Assembly: GCA_031180725.1 (NCBI GenBank)
Contig: JAPSLO010000005.1
Location: forward strand, 186,001 to 250,000
DNA from: Roseomonas sp.
GTDB lineage: Bacteria; Pseudomonadota; Alphaproteobacteria; Acetobacterales; Acetobacteraceae
Reading direction: 5' to 3'
Length of the DNA: 64,000 nt
The notes under the pieces were generated by a model. The model saw only the letters and a program-made list of their open reading frames with translations. It made no database searches and had not been told where the DNA came from. A program made the position numbers and the translations under genes. Shown here in pieces: positions 1 through 9,012 of the stretch. How positions within the stretch are numbered: position 1 is the stretch's first letter; every line of letters begins with the position of its first letter.

Positions 1-784
1 CGAGCAGGGAATACCAATTGGCCACCTCGTAGCCGGGCAGGGATTCAGCCACTGCTGGAACCTGCGGCATCAGCTCCGTCCGCCGCGCCGTGGGCACGCC
101 GATGGCGCGCAGCTTGCCAGCCTCGATCTGCGGGAGGGCGGTGGGAGCAGTGGCGAAGGCGTAATCCACCTTGCCGCCGACCAGGTCCGTCATCATCGGT
201 CCGCCGCCACGATAGGGCACATGCACCGTGCGGATGCCCGCCATCTGGTCCAGCAGCGCGCCCGCCAGGTGCCCCGCCCCGCCGACGCCGGAGGAGCCGT
301 AGGTGATCTGTTCGGGCCGCGCCTTCGCCGCGGCGATCAGATCCGCCACACTGCGCCAGGGCCGGTCGGCCGGCACCACCAGCACGTTCAGGATGTTGCC
401 CGCCATGGAGATCGGCGTCAGATCCTGCTGGGGGTTGAAGGGCAGGCTCTTGTAGAGCGTTGGGTTGATGGCCAGCGCCCCGATCGTGCCCATCAGCAGG
501 GTGTAGCCATCCGCCGGGGCGCGCGTGACCAGTTCTGTCGCCAGGTTGCCGCCGGCGCCCGGGCGGTTGTCCACCACCACTGAAACACCGAGCGTCTGCT
601 GCAGCTTGGGCTGCATGGTGCGGGTGGTCAGGTCGGTGCCGCCGCCGGCGGCGAAGCCCACCACAATGCGCACGGGGCGGTTCGGGTAATCGCTGGCCTG
701 GGCCTGCGCCGGGCCGGCACGCCAGAGCATGGGGGTGGCAAGAAGGGCGGGCAGCCCGGCAACGAGCCTGCGGCGGCTGAGCAT
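1..784 (-). CDS. Bug-family (TctC-like) periplasmic substrate-binding protein, 3' end cut by window edge
   Basis: Periplasmic receptor of the tripartite tricarboxylate transporter type, expected to bind a small carboxylate or related solute. About 261 residues are visible and the C-terminus lies outside the window. The N-terminus has a basic stretch with three arginines and an Ala-rich hydrophobic segment ending near AQAQ, a Tat- or Sec-type signal. Family motifs follow: YPNRPVRIVVGF, then VVDNRPGAGGN near residue 75, then HVPYRGGGP. The ATG at 784 has a strong GGAGG site about 5 bases upstream. No membrane TctA or TctB genes are nearby, which is usual for this expanded family. Ligand unknown. 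Confidence 0.9.
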   Translation of the reverse strand, partial: MLSRRRLVAGLPALLATPMLWRAGPAQAQASDYPNRPVRIVVGFAAGGGTDLTTRTMQPKLQQTLGVSVVVDNRPGAGGNLATELVTRAPADGYTLLMGTIGALAINPTLYKSLPFNPQQDLTPISMAGNILNVLVVPADRPWRSVADLIAAAKARPEQITYGSSGVGGAGHLAGALLDQMAGIRTVHVPYRGGGPMMTDLVGGKVDYAFATAPTALPQIEAGKLRAIGVPTARRTELMPQVPAVAESLPGYEVANWYSLL

Positions 785-998
785 CGTTTCCTCCGGTTAG
801 TGATCCGTTATTTCGATTTGGGCGCTGCCATTCAGGCCCGCCGGCATGGCCAGCCTAGGCGGCGGGGCTCGCCCTTGGAAAGCTGCTTCCAGTGCAGCCG
901 GTCTTTTCACCCTTTCTCAAGAGTCCTCCCACAGGCTGGGGCGTCATGCCGCCATCCCTGCCGCCCCTGCGGCGCCCGCAAAGTCCCGGAGACGCCCG

Positions 999-1295
999 AT
1001 GATCCCGCCTGCGGCCACCCTGCCCAGCCTGGGCAGCGCGCTTTCGGCAGCACGGCAGGGGCTGGGGAAGGCGGCCGATCAACTGGCCGATGCGGCGCAG
1101 CGCATCGGGGCCCCTGGCGTGGCACCTTTCACCGGGGCGGCCGAGGACGGCAGGCTGGCCGGCATGCAGGCCATGCCCGACCGGGCCGCCGCCATGCTGG
1201 ATTTCTTGGCGGCGCGGCGCGCCTACGCGGCCAGTGCCAAGGTGTTCGAGGCCGCCGCCCAATTGGAAGCGCCCGGTCCCGCCCGCCGGGATTGA
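999..1295 (+). CDS. small protein resembling a flagellar rod C-terminus
   Basis: A 98-residue protein of unknown role. The last third (MLDFLAARRAYAASAKVFEA) resembles the C-terminal helix of flagellar rod and hook proteins such as FlgC, where a similar xRAYxAxxKV pattern forms the coiled-coil core. The N-terminal part is Ala-rich and likely helical. The ATG at 999 is preceded by GGAGA at a normal distance; an in-frame upstream ATG at 846 would add an unlikely N-terminus. No other flagellar gene is in the window. It converges with the next gene, leaving 49 bp. The flagellar link rests on a short motif and is tentative. Confidence 0.55.
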   Translation: MIPPAATLPSLGSALSAARQGLGKAADQLADAAQRIGAPGVAPFTGAAEDGRLAGMQAMPDRAAAMLDFLAARRAYAASAKVFEAAAQLEAPGPARRD

Positions 1296-1344
1296 GCGGA
1301 GCAGTTCACCGGCGCCCCGCGACTCTGGGGTTCACCGCCCCGCC

Positions 1345-1617
1345 TCAGGGTTTCGCCTGCGCCAACCGCAGCGCGCGCCGCAGCCGAGCGATGCCGGTGC
1401 GGGTATGCCCCGCCCGGCAAAGTCGTTCCCCCTCCTCCCCCAGCCGCCGCGCGGGCTCCCGCGTGCCGGAGGGCATGCCGGCCAGCCGGAGCGCCAGTTC
1501 GCGGCAATAGGCGGTGCTCTCCGTCGTCACCCGCACCGGCTGTTCGGCCAGAGCGGCACCCGAGAAGCCCGTCACCAGGACAAGAGAGACCAGAGGAAGG
1601 CGTAGCATGCTGGGCAT
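1345..1617 (-). CDS. small secreted protein downstream of the two-component system
   Basis: A short exported protein of 87 to 90 residues. From the ATG at 1617 (or 1608) there is a clear Sec signal peptide (LRLPLVSLVLVTGFSGAALA, cleavage near ALA-EQ). The mature part is basic and helical with two cysteines (TAYCREL and ERLCRAG) that could form a disulfide. I recognise no domain. It lies 63 bp after the histidine kinase stop on the same strand, so it is probably the last gene of the kinase operon; a GTG at 1674 could also start it but would bury the signal peptide. A role in envelope sensing is inferred from position only. Confidence 0.6.
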   Translation of the reverse strand: MPSMLRLPLVSLVLVTGFSGAALAEQPVRVTTESTAYCRELALRLAGMPSGTREPARRLGEEGERLCRAGHTRTGIARLRRALRLAQAKP

Positions 1618-1680
1618 ATTGCAGCGCCCGGTCGCTCGGCGCCGTGGCGGTGCGGTGAAAGGCAGGACATTCACCCCTGC

Positions 1681-3105
1681 TCACCCGGGCGCCACCGTGG
1701 GCAGCCGCAGGGTCACCGTCAGCCCTGGCATCTCGGCCCCGGGGCGGGTATCGGCCAGCAGCACATGTCCGCCATGCAGCGCTGCCACCGCGCGCACCAG
1801 GGACAGGCCCAGCCCCGATCCCGGCGTGCTGCGCGCGGAATCGGCGCGGAAGAAACGCTCCCCGGCGCGGCGCCGGTCGGCTTCCGCCATGCCGGGCCCG
1901 TCGTCGGCCACCGACAGTTCGATCACCCCGCCTGCCAGCCGCGCGGAAAGCCGCACCCGGCCGCCGGCAGGGGTGAACTTCAGCGCATTGTCCAGCAGGT
2001 TCGCCACAGCCTGGCCCAGCAGGTCCAGGTCGCCCACCAGTGGCAGCGCCTCCGGCACCTCCACTTCCAGCAACTGGTCCCGCGCCTCGGCCGCGGCGCC
2101 GTAGAGCTCGGCCATGTCGGTCAGCATCGGCGCCAGATCGGCCTGGGCGAAAGCGGCGCGGCGGGCACCGGCCTCCACCTCCGCGATGCGCAGCACGGCC
2201 CTGAAGACGCGGTCGATGCCGTCCAGGTCGGCGATGCCCCGCTCCACCGCGGCGCGCAGCGTCTCCTCGTCCCGCGCGCTGACCAGCGCTTCCTCCAGCT
2301 TGGCGCGCGCGCGCGCGATCGGGGTGCGCAGGTCATGCGCAATGGCATCCGACACGCCCCGCACCCCCTCCATCAAATGGGCGATGCGGTCCAGCATCTG
2401 GTTCATGGTGGTGCCGAGCTTGTCGAATTCGTCCCCGCGCTCGGACAGCGGCACCCGCGGCGAAAGATCGCCCGCCCCGATCAGCGCCGCGGTGCGGTAG
2501 ATCGGCGACAGCCGCCGCTCCAGCGAGCGCCGCAGCGCCCAGGCCCCGAGCACCGCCAGCGCCGCGCTGGCCGAGGCCGCCCAGGCGATCCCCTCGGAGA
2601 GCAGGCTGCGCAGCTCCAGCTTCTCCGCCACGTCGCGCCCGACAAGCATGCGGAAGCCGTCGCCGAGATCCACCCGCAGCAGCCGCGCTTCCGTGGCCCC
2701 GCCATCCCGCTCCAGGACGATGCTCAGCCAGCCGGAGTCGCTCCCGCCCCCGACGACCGGCCAGGTGCTGAGATTTCCCGCCAGCCGGCTGCCATCCGCG
2801 GCCCGCAGCAGGTAGAGCGTTTCCTCCTCCACATCCAAGGCCAGCCGGTCCTCGATGGCGCTGACCAGGGCGGGGATGCCGCCCTCCCGCCGGCGCTCCA
2901 TCAGGGCGTGGACATCGGCGCGGATGGCCGCTTCCACCTGCCGGTCCAGTGCACCGGCGGTGTTCCACCACAGCACCACCGCCGCCGCGGCCGCGGCCAG
3001 GGCGAAGACGGCCGTGAAGAACAGGGCGAAGCGGCCGGAGGCGCTGCGCAGCAAGCCGAGCAGCGGTGGCTCGAATTTGGCGGCGTTAGAGGGCGGCGCG
3101 GGCAT
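1681..3105 (-). CDS. membrane sensor histidine kinase, HAMP type
   Basis: Inner-membrane sensor kinase paired with the response regulator immediately upstream. From the ATG at 3105 it is 474 residues: a transmembrane helix at about 27-48, a periplasmic sensor region to about 170, a second helix at about 172-192, a HAMP linker, then the phosphoacceptor box AIAHDLRTPIAR with His257. The ATPase domain shows the N box (NLLDNALKFTP), DDGPGM and GSGLGLSLV. A TTG at 3156 overlaps the regulator stop and would add 17 residues; the ATG is preferred because the hydrophobic N-terminus then sits normally. Ligand unknown; linkage to HtrA upstream suggests envelope stress. Confidence 0.9.
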   Translation of the reverse strand: MPAPPSNAAKFEPPLLGLLRSASGRFALFFTAVFALAAAAAAVVLWWNTAGALDRQVEAAIRADVHALMERRREGGIPALVSAIEDRLALDVEEETLYLLRAADGSRLAGNLSTWPVVGGGSDSGWLSIVLERDGGATEARLLRVDLGDGFRMLVGRDVAEKLELRSLLSEGIAWAASASAALAVLGAWALRRSLERRLSPIYRTAALIGAGDLSPRVPLSERGDEFDKLGTTMNQMLDRIAHLMEGVRGVSDAIAHDLRTPIARARAKLEEALVSARDEETLRAAVERGIADLDGIDRVFRAVLRIAEVEAGARRAAFAQADLAPMLTDMAELYGAAAEARDQLLEVEVPEALPLVGDLDLLGQAVANLLDNALKFTPAGGRVRLSARLAGGVIELSVADDGPGMAEADRRRAGERFFRADSARSTPGSGLGLSLVRAVAALHGGHVLLADTRPGAEMPGLTVTLRLPTVAPG

Positions 3106-3152
3106 GGCGGCCTGCCTGATATGCCCCTCGCCAGCGGCGAAGGGGCCTCGCT

Positions 3153-3830
3153 TCAATCGGCGCGGATCATGTAGCCGGCGTTGCGCACGGTGTGGATCAG
3201 CGGCTTGTCGAAGCCCTTGTCGAGCTTGTGCCGCAGCCGGCTGACATGCACGTCAATCACGTTGGTCTGCGGGTCGAAGTGGTAGTCCCAGACCTTCTCC
3301 AGCAGCATGGTGCGGGTCACCACCTGGCCGGCATGGCGCATCAGGTGTTCCAGCAGCCGGAATTCGCGCGGCTGGACGTCGATCTTCTTGCCGCCGCGCG
3401 TGACGGTACGGGAAAGCAGGTCGAGCTCCAGATCCGCCACCTTCAGCCGCGTGGTCGGCACCTCGGCGGCCGGGCGGCGACCCAGCGCCTCCACCCGCGC
3501 CAGCAGCTCGGCGAAGGCGAAGGGCTTCGTGAGGTAGTCGTCACCGCCGGCCTTCAGGCCCTTCACCCGCTCGTCCACCGCGTTCAGCGCCGAGAGGAAC
3601 AGCACCGGCGTGCGGTTGCCCTGGCCGCGCAGCGTCTCGACCAGGCGCACCCCATCCACCCCGCCCGGCAGCATGCGGTCCAGCACCAGCACGTCGAACT
3701 GCTCCGATGCCGCCATGAACAGGCCGTCGCGGCCATTGGGCGCGTGTTCCACGGTATGGCCGGCCTCCATCAGCCCCTTCTTCACGAAGCGGGCGACCTC
3801 GGCATCGTCCTCGACCAGCAGGATCCGCAT
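3153..3830 (-). CDS. OmpR/PhoB-family response regulator
   Basis: Cytoplasmic DNA-binding response regulator, 225 residues. The receiver domain has the acidic pocket EDD at residues 7-9, phosphoacceptor Asp51 (VLVLDRMLPGG) and the conserved Lys102 (YLTKPF). A C-terminal winged helix follows (about 130-225), with VHVSRLRHKL and the final NAGYMIR typical of OmpR/PhoB proteins. The ATG at 3830 gives the standard MRILLVEDD start. The kinase gene follows directly, so the pair is cognate. The HtrA gene lies 130 bp upstream on the same strand and may be in the same operon or its target. Confidence 0.93.
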   Translation of the reverse strand: MRILLVEDDAEVARFVKKGLMEAGHTVEHAPNGRDGLFMAASEQFDVLVLDRMLPGGVDGVRLVETLRGQGNRTPVLFLSALNAVDERVKGLKAGGDDYLTKPFAFAELLARVEALGRRPAAEVPTTRLKVADLELDLLSRTVTRGGKKIDVQPREFRLLEHLMRHAGQVVTRTMLLEKVWDYHFDPQTNVIDVHVSRLRHKLDKGFDKPLIHTVRNAGYMIRAD

Positions 3831-3960
3831 CTTGTCGTCCCCGGGCCGCACAAGGCCCACCGTATCCGACCACACCGATCCCGATCAGCCCGGGAGCGGG
3901 CTGGCGGGTGTATTCCATTCCCCCACCTTCGACCAGAGCGGCAGGGGCCGCCGCCCGCGC

Positions 3961-5085
3961 TCAGCCCTGGGGCTGGTTCGGGCGGCGGCCGATCTGCACC
4001 GGGATCTCCTGGGGCCGGCCGTCGCGCAACACGGAAAGTCGCACCGTCTGGCCAGGCGGAATGGCCGCGATGTTCCGCACCAGGGCGCGGCTGGTCTCCA
4101 CCCGCTCGCCATTGATGGCGGTCACCTGGTCGCCCTGGCGCAGACCGGCCCGCGCCGCGGGACTGCCGCGCTCCACCCCCGCGATCAGCACGCCGCGATT
4201 GGCCTGGCTGCCCCGCCGGCTGGTCTCATCGGTCGGCAGGTCCTGCACCGCAACACCCAGCCAGCCGCGGTCCACTCGCCCGCTGCTGCGCAGCTGCTCG
4301 ATCACCGGCCGCGCCAGGTCCGACGGCACGGCGAAGCCGATGCCGGCCGAGGCGCCGGAGGGCGAGTAGATGGCAGTGTTGATGCCGATCACCTCGCCCG
4401 CCGTGTTGAACAGCGGGCCGCCGGAATTGCCCGGATTGATCGGCGCGTCGGTCTGGAGGAAATCGTCGAAGGGCCCCGCGCCGATGTCGCGCCCGCGGGC
4501 GGAGACGATGCCGGTGGTGACGGTGCCGCCCAGGCCGAAGGGATTGCCCGCCGCCAGCACCCACTGGCCCACCCGCGTGGCGCCCGAACTGCCCCAGGGC
4601 ACCGCCGGTAGCGGGCTGCGCGCTTCCACCCTGAGCAGGGCGAGGTCGGTCAGCTCATCCGTGCCGGCCACCCGTGCCTGGTATTCCTCGCCGTTCTGCA
4701 GCGAGACCACGACGCGGGCGGCATTGCCCACCACATGGTTCGCCGTGACCACCAGGCCGGAGGGATCGATCACGAAGCCCGATCCGGCGCCCTGCGTCGG
4801 CTGGCTGCGGCCGCGGCGCTCGCGGAAATACCTCTCGAAAGGCGTGCCGCGCAGCTCGGGCGGCACCTCGACCCGCTGCTCGGAGGTGACGGCGATGTTC
4901 ACGACAGCGGGCAGCACCCGCTCGGCGAGATCCGCGAAATCCGGCAGCGTGGTGACACTGCCGCGCTGCGCCCGGGCGGGGGGCGCTGTGGCGCAGCCGG
5001 CAATCGGCACCAGGGCAAGGGCGGCAAAGGCGCGGCGCCCCACCAGGGGACCGGGAAAGGGGCGGCTGGAGATGGGGAGAGGCAT
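3961..5085 (-). CDS. HtrA/DegP-like serine protease, single PDZ, predicted lipoprotein
   Basis: Periplasmic protein-quality-control protease of 374 residues. The N-terminus carries a lipobox (PIAGC, Cys31), so it is probably anchored to a membrane. The trypsin-like domain shows the triad His117 (TANHVVG), Asp147 (LTDLALL) and Ser221 (NPGNSGGPLF). One PDZ domain follows (about 270-365), against two in classical DegP. The ATG at 5085 has a GAGGAA site. Its position ahead of a response regulator and sensor kinase on the same strand resembles degP and two-component loci in other proteobacteria, so it is likely part of an envelope-stress circuit. Confidence 0.92.
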   Translation of the reverse strand: MPLPISSRPFPGPLVGRRAFAALALVPIAGCATAPPARAQRGSVTTLPDFADLAERVLPAVVNIAVTSEQRVEVPPELRGTPFERYFRERRGRSQPTQGAGSGFVIDPSGLVVTANHVVGNAARVVVSLQNGEEYQARVAGTDELTDLALLRVEARSPLPAVPWGSSGATRVGQWVLAAGNPFGLGGTVTTGIVSARGRDIGAGPFDDFLQTDAPINPGNSGGPLFNTAGEVIGINTAIYSPSGASAGIGFAVPSDLARPVIEQLRSSGRVDRGWLGVAVQDLPTDETSRRGSQANRGVLIAGVERGSPAARAGLRQGDQVTAINGERVETSRALVRNIAAIPPGQTVRLSVLRDGRPQEIPVQIGRRPNQPQG

Positions 5086-5232
5086 GGTTCCTCGGTGGGG
5101 CGGGGGGTTCGGTGCGGCCCCGGTTGAACACTGTCGAGCATGTAGAAGTGCCAAAGACGGTTCAACAGCACCCCCCTCGCCGGGCCGGCTACCGGGCGAA
5201 CAGGATTTCGCGCAGGCGATGAAGAAGCTGTC

Positions 5233-6348
5233 ATGAAGGCGGCCTGGGCGGCGTGCTGCGCCATCCTGGCCGGCATCGGGCTGGCCCGTTTCGCCTTCGT
5301 GCCGCTGTTCCCCGCGATGGTGGCGGCAGGGTGGGTGGATGGTGCCGGGGCGGGGCTGCTCGGGGCGGGCAATTTCGCCGGCTACCTGGCAGGGGTGCTG
5401 GCAGGGCGGGGGCTCGGGCTGCGACTCGGCGTGCCGCGGGCGCTGGACGTCGGCATGGGGCTGGCCGCACTGGCCTTCGCCGCCTGCGCGGTGCCGGGCG
5501 GGCTCGTCTGGCTGCTGGGCTGGCGGGCGCTGGCCGGGGTGGCGGGCGGCTTCCTGATGGCGCTGGCCGGCCCCGCCGCCCAGGCCAGCGTGCCGGCGGA
5601 ATCGCGCGGCCTGGCGGGCGGCATCGTCATGGCCGGGGCGGGCTCCGGCATCATCGTTGCGGGGCTACTGGTGCCGCCGCTGTTGGCCGGCGGGCTGCCG
5701 CAGGCCTGGCTCGGGCTTGCGGCGGCGGTGCTGCTGCTATGGCTGCCGGCACGGCGCGCCTGGCCAGACCCGCCGGCCCTGCCCGCCGCGGAGAGGGCCG
5801 CGGCAGTGCCCCGCGCGGGAGCGCTGCTGCTGGCCTATGGGCTCTCGGGGGCCGGGATGGTGGCGCCGATGGTCTATCTGGGGGATCTGGCGGTGCGCGG
5901 GCTCGGCCTGCCGCTGGCGGCCGCCGCCGCGCTGTGGATGGCCTTCGGCGCCGGCGCCGTAGCGGGCCCCCTGCTGGGCGGGCGCCTGGCCGGGCACTTC
6001 GGCGGGCGACGTCTGTTGCCGGCCTGGATGGTGGTGCAGGTCGCGGCGCTGGCCGCCGCGCTCGTGCCGGCCTGGCCCGCCCTGTTGCTGGCCGCGCCGC
6101 TCGGCGGCTTCGCCGGCATCGGCGCCACCGCCGTCACCCTGGCGGCGGCGCGAGAGCTGGCTGGCCCGCAGGGCGCGGTGATCTGGGTGCGCGCCACCGC
6201 CGCCTACGCAGTGGCGCAGGCAGGGCTGGGCTTCGCGCTGGCGGCCTTGTTCAAGGCGACGGGCGACAGCCACGCAGCGGTCTTCGGCTGTGGCCTCGCC
6301 CTCAGCCTAGCGGCGCTGCTCGTTGCCTGGGTGGGCCGGCGCGGATGA
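5233..6348 (+). CDS. MFS transporter, YbfB/YjiJ type
   Basis: Inner-membrane carrier of 371 residues with about 12 hydrophobic helices. The start MKAAWAACCAILAGIGLARF with FAFVPLFPAM is characteristic of the YbfB/YjiJ branch of the major facilitator superfamily. The middle loop after helix six is short and polar (RRAWPDPPALPAAERAAA). Substrate unknown. It is transcribed divergently from the HtrA gene and followed 33 bp later by the CHAP lipoprotein gene, so the two may be co-transcribed although no functional tie is evident. Confidence 0.85.
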   Translation: MKAAWAACCAILAGIGLARFAFVPLFPAMVAAGWVDGAGAGLLGAGNFAGYLAGVLAGRGLGLRLGVPRALDVGMGLAALAFAACAVPGGLVWLLGWRALAGVAGGFLMALAGPAAQASVPAESRGLAGGIVMAGAGSGIIVAGLLVPPLLAGGLPQAWLGLAAAVLLLWLPARRAWPDPPALPAAERAAAVPRAGALLLAYGLSGAGMVAPMVYLGDLAVRGLGLPLAAAAALWMAFGAGAVAGPLLGGRLAGHFGGRRLLPAWMVVQVAALAAALVPAWPALLLAAPLGGFAGIGATAVTLAAARELAGPQGAVIWVRATAAYAVAQAGLGFALAALFKATGDSHAAVFGCGLALSLAALLVAWVGRRG

Positions 6349-6381
6349 CGCGACCCGGCGGCGGGTGATAGGAGAGCCGCC

Positions 6382-6885
6382 ATGCGCCTGCTGCTTGTCC
6401 TGCTGTCCCTGCTGGCCCTGGCTGCCTGCGGCAGCACGCGCCAGGCGGGACTGGGCAGCCTGGGGCCGCGCCCCTATGTCGCCGAGCCGGTGTCCTGCGT
6501 GCCCTATGCGCGGGCGCGGTCGGGTATCCAGCTGGCTGGCGATGCCTGGGAATGGTGGGACGCCGCCGCCGGCCGCTATGAGCGCGGGCGCGATCCGCGG
6601 CCAGGCTCCGTGCTGGTGATCGCGCGCACCGCGCGGCTGCCGTCCGGCCATGTCGCGGTGGTCACCCAGGTGCTCGGCAGCCGCGAGATCCTGGTGGACC
6701 ACGCCAATTGGGCCAGCGGCGCGGCGCGCGGCCGGATCGCGACCGATCAGCGCGTGGTGGATGTCTCGCCAGGCAATGACTGGTCGCTGGTGCGGGTCTG
6801 GTATCCGCGCATCAACGCGCTCGGCAGCACCGCCTTCCCGGCGCGCGGCTTCATCCATCCCCACCAGGCCATGGCGGCGCGCTGA
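6382..6885 (+). CDS. CHAP-domain lipoprotein
   Basis: Predicted envelope-anchored amidase or peptidase of 167 residues. The signal peptide ends in a lipobox (LAACGS, Cys17). The CHAP (NlpC/P60-like) fold is indicated by the nucleophile Cys in SCVPYARARSGI, the general-base His in SGHVAVVTQV and a following DHANW segment, in the order seen in CHAP amidases. It would act on peptidoglycan peptides or on small amide substrates. Compact length with no extra wall-binding domain. A GGAG site precedes the ATG. Family assignment is good; substrate is not known. Confidence 0.85.
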   Translation: MRLLLVLLSLLALAACGSTRQAGLGSLGPRPYVAEPVSCVPYARARSGIQLAGDAWEWWDAAAGRYERGRDPRPGSVLVIARTARLPSGHVAVVTQVLGSREILVDHANWASGAARGRIATDQRVVDVSPGNDWSLVRVWYPRINALGSTAFPARGFIHPHQAMAAR

Positions 6886-6966
6886 CCTTGCGCGGCGCCG
6901 CGCCCGGTGCTTGTCAGCGCCGTGCCTGGCCAACGGAACGAACGTGACCCTGGGAGGAACCCATCC

Positions 6967-7956
6967 ATGCGCCTGACCCGCCGCGGCCTTGCCGCCGCCA
7001 CACTGGCTTCCGCCTGGGCCGCGCCCCGCGCCCTGCATGCCCAGGCGGCGGCCCCCGCCTGGCCCGACCGGCCGATGCGCGTGATCGTCGCCTTCCCTGG
7101 CGGCTCCACCCCCGACATGGCGGCGCGCGCCGTCACGCCGCATCTCAGCCAGGTCTTCGGCCAGCCCTTCGTGGTGGACAACCGCGCCGGCGGCGGCGGG
7201 AACATCGGCACGGAAGCGATCGCGCGCGCCACGGATGGCCATACGCTCGGCGTCACCATCGGCGGCCCGGGCAGCACGGCGAAAGTGCTGAACCCCGCGC
7301 TTGGCTTCGACCCGGCGACGGACCTCACGCCCATCTCCCTGCTGGCCCGCTTGCCCTTCGTGCTGGCCGTGCATCCCTCCGTCCCCGCGCGCAACCTGCG
7401 GGAGCTTGTGGCCTATGCCCGCGCCAATCCGGGGAAGCTGAACTACGGTTCCACCGGTCCCGGCACCCTCTCCCACCTGGCAACCGAAGACTTGGCGATG
7501 CGGGAGAATTTCCGCGCCGAGCATGTCTCCTATCGCGGCGTGGCGCAGGCGGTGCTCGACCTGGTAGCGGGACGCCTGCAGTTCTATTTCGCGACGCTGG
7601 CCGGCGTGGCGGGCCAGGTGCAGGACGGCTCGCTGCGCGCCCTGGCGGTGACGGGGCCGAGCCGGATGGCCCAGCTTCCCGATGTGCCGACGCTGCAGGA
7701 AGCCGGCGTGCAGATGGAGCCCGTGGTGGCCTGGATCGGCCTCTTCGGCCCTGCCGGGCTGCCGGCCGACCGCACCGCGCGCCTGGCGCAGGAATGCCAT
7801 GCGGCGCTGAACCAGCCGGAGCAGCGCCGCACACTGGAAGCCGCTGGCTTCGAGCCGGTGGGCTCCACCCCCGCCGAATTCGCCGACTTGCAGAAGGCGG
7901 AAATCGAGCGCTGGGGCGGGCTGATCCGCCGCCTGGGCATCCGACCGGAAAGCTGA
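6967..7956 (+). CDS. Bug-family (TctC-like) periplasmic substrate-binding protein
   Basis: Second tripartite-tricarboxylate-type solute receptor, 329 residues. The start at 6967 (MRLTRRGLAAATLA) gives a Tat-like signal peptide and has a GGGAGGAA site 8 bases upstream; an in-frame GTG or ATG further up lacks one. Motifs are WPDRPMRVIVAFPGG, VVDNRAGGGGNIGTE, LNYGSTGPGTLSHLA and HVSYRGVAQAVLDL. It is a stand-alone gene: the membrane components are not adjacent. Ligand is not predictable from the sequence. Confidence 0.93.
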   Translation: MRLTRRGLAAATLASAWAAPRALHAQAAAPAWPDRPMRVIVAFPGGSTPDMAARAVTPHLSQVFGQPFVVDNRAGGGGNIGTEAIARATDGHTLGVTIGGPGSTAKVLNPALGFDPATDLTPISLLARLPFVLAVHPSVPARNLRELVAYARANPGKLNYGSTGPGTLSHLATEDLAMRENFRAEHVSYRGVAQAVLDLVAGRLQFYFATLAGVAGQVQDGSLRALAVTGPSRMAQLPDVPTLQEAGVQMEPVVAWIGLFGPAGLPADRTARLAQECHAALNQPEQRRTLEAAGFEPVGSTPAEFADLQKAEIERWGGLIRRLGIRPES

Positions 7957-7963
7957 AATGCGC

Positions 7964-7993
7964 GGAAGGGGCGGCCCCGCCGCCGCCCCTTCC
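7964..7993. terminator. bidirectional hairpin between converging genes
   Basis: An 11-bp perfect stem (GGAAGGGGCGG with CCGCCCCTTCC) between the ends of the Bug receptor and the TerC gene. There is no long T tract, but it can act in both directions. Confidence 0.55.
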
Positions 7994-8007
7994 TTCGGCC
8001 GCCTCCG

Positions 8008-9012
8008 CTACCCGGCCTCGACCCGCGTTCCGTTCCGCGTCTTCCACAGCGAATAGAAGATGCCGCCCGCAATCATCGCCAGCGTCGCGCTGAGCGAGAT
8101 GGCCGGGTCCACCTTCCCGAAGATCTGGTTCCAGAAGATCTTCCCGCCGATGAAGACCAGCACCAGCGCCAGCGCATACTTCAGGTACTGGAAGCGGTGC
8201 ACCATGGCGGCCAGCGCGAAGTACAGCGCGCGCAGGCCCAGGATGGCCATAATGTTCGCGGTGTAGACCACGAAGGTGTCCGTGGTGATGGCGAAGATCG
8301 CCGGCACGCTGTCCACGGCGAAGATCAGGTCGGCGATGTTGATCACCACCAGTGCCAGGAACAGCGGCGTGGCCCAGGTCACCAGCCTGCCCGTCCTGGG
8401 GTCCGGCTTGCGCACGAAGAAGCTTTGGCCGTGCAGTTCCTCCGTCACGCGCATCCGCTTCTTCAGGAAGCGCACCACCGGGTTTTTCGACACATCCGGA
8501 TCGCTGTCCGGCACCACCAGCATCTTGATGCCGGTGGCAGCCAGGAAGGCGCCGAAGACGAACAGGATCCAGTCGTATTCCTGCACCAGCGCCGCGCCGA
8601 TGCCGATCATCAGGCCGCGCAGCAAGATCACCGCCACGATGCCCCAGACCAGCGCGCGGTACTGGTATTTCCGCGGGATGGCGAAGAAGCCGAAGATCAG
8701 GCTGATGACGAAGACATTGTCGATGGACAGCGCCTTCTCGATGAAGAAGCCGGTGAAATAGGTTACACCGGCATGGGTGCCGTCCGTGGTCTCGATCAGG
8801 CCAAGTTCATAGCCCCACCAGATGGCGCCGCCGTACAGCACCGCGAAGCCGATATAGAAGGCCGAAAGCCACAGGCTCTCGGAAATGCCCATCTCCCTGT
8901 CCTCCTTGTGGAGGACGCCGAGGTCGAAGGCCAGCAGGCCAAGGACGATGGCCAGGAAGCCCGCCCACATCCAGATGGGCTTCCCGATCCATTCCGCAGC
9001 AAGGAATTCCAT
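8008..9012 (-). CDS. TerC/Alx-family membrane protein
   Basis: Integral membrane protein of 334 residues in the TerC family, members of which export Mn2+ or take part in tellurite and alkaline responses. The family signature is clear: FFIEKALSIDNVFVISLIF near residue 95 and NIADLIFAVDSVPAIFAITTD near residue 220, each with the Asp-containing transmembrane motif. About nine hydrophobic helices. The ATG at 9012 gives the expected MEFLAAEWIGKP start, with GGAGA upstream. In other bacteria such genes follow a Mn2+ riboswitch; I looked for its conserved core upstream and did not find it. Confidence 0.9.
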   Translation of the reverse strand: MEFLAAEWIGKPIWMWAGFLAIVLGLLAFDLGVLHKEDREMGISESLWLSAFYIGFAVLYGGAIWWGYELGLIETTDGTHAGVTYFTGFFIEKALSIDNVFVISLIFGFFAIPRKYQYRALVWGIVAVILLRGLMIGIGAALVQEYDWILFVFGAFLAATGIKMLVVPDSDPDVSKNPVVRFLKKRMRVTEELHGQSFFVRKPDPRTGRLVTWATPLFLALVVINIADLIFAVDSVPAIFAITTDTFVVYTANIMAILGLRALYFALAAMVHRFQYLKYALALVLVFIGGKIFWNQIFGKVDPAISLSATLAMIAGGIFYSLWKTRNGTRVEAG

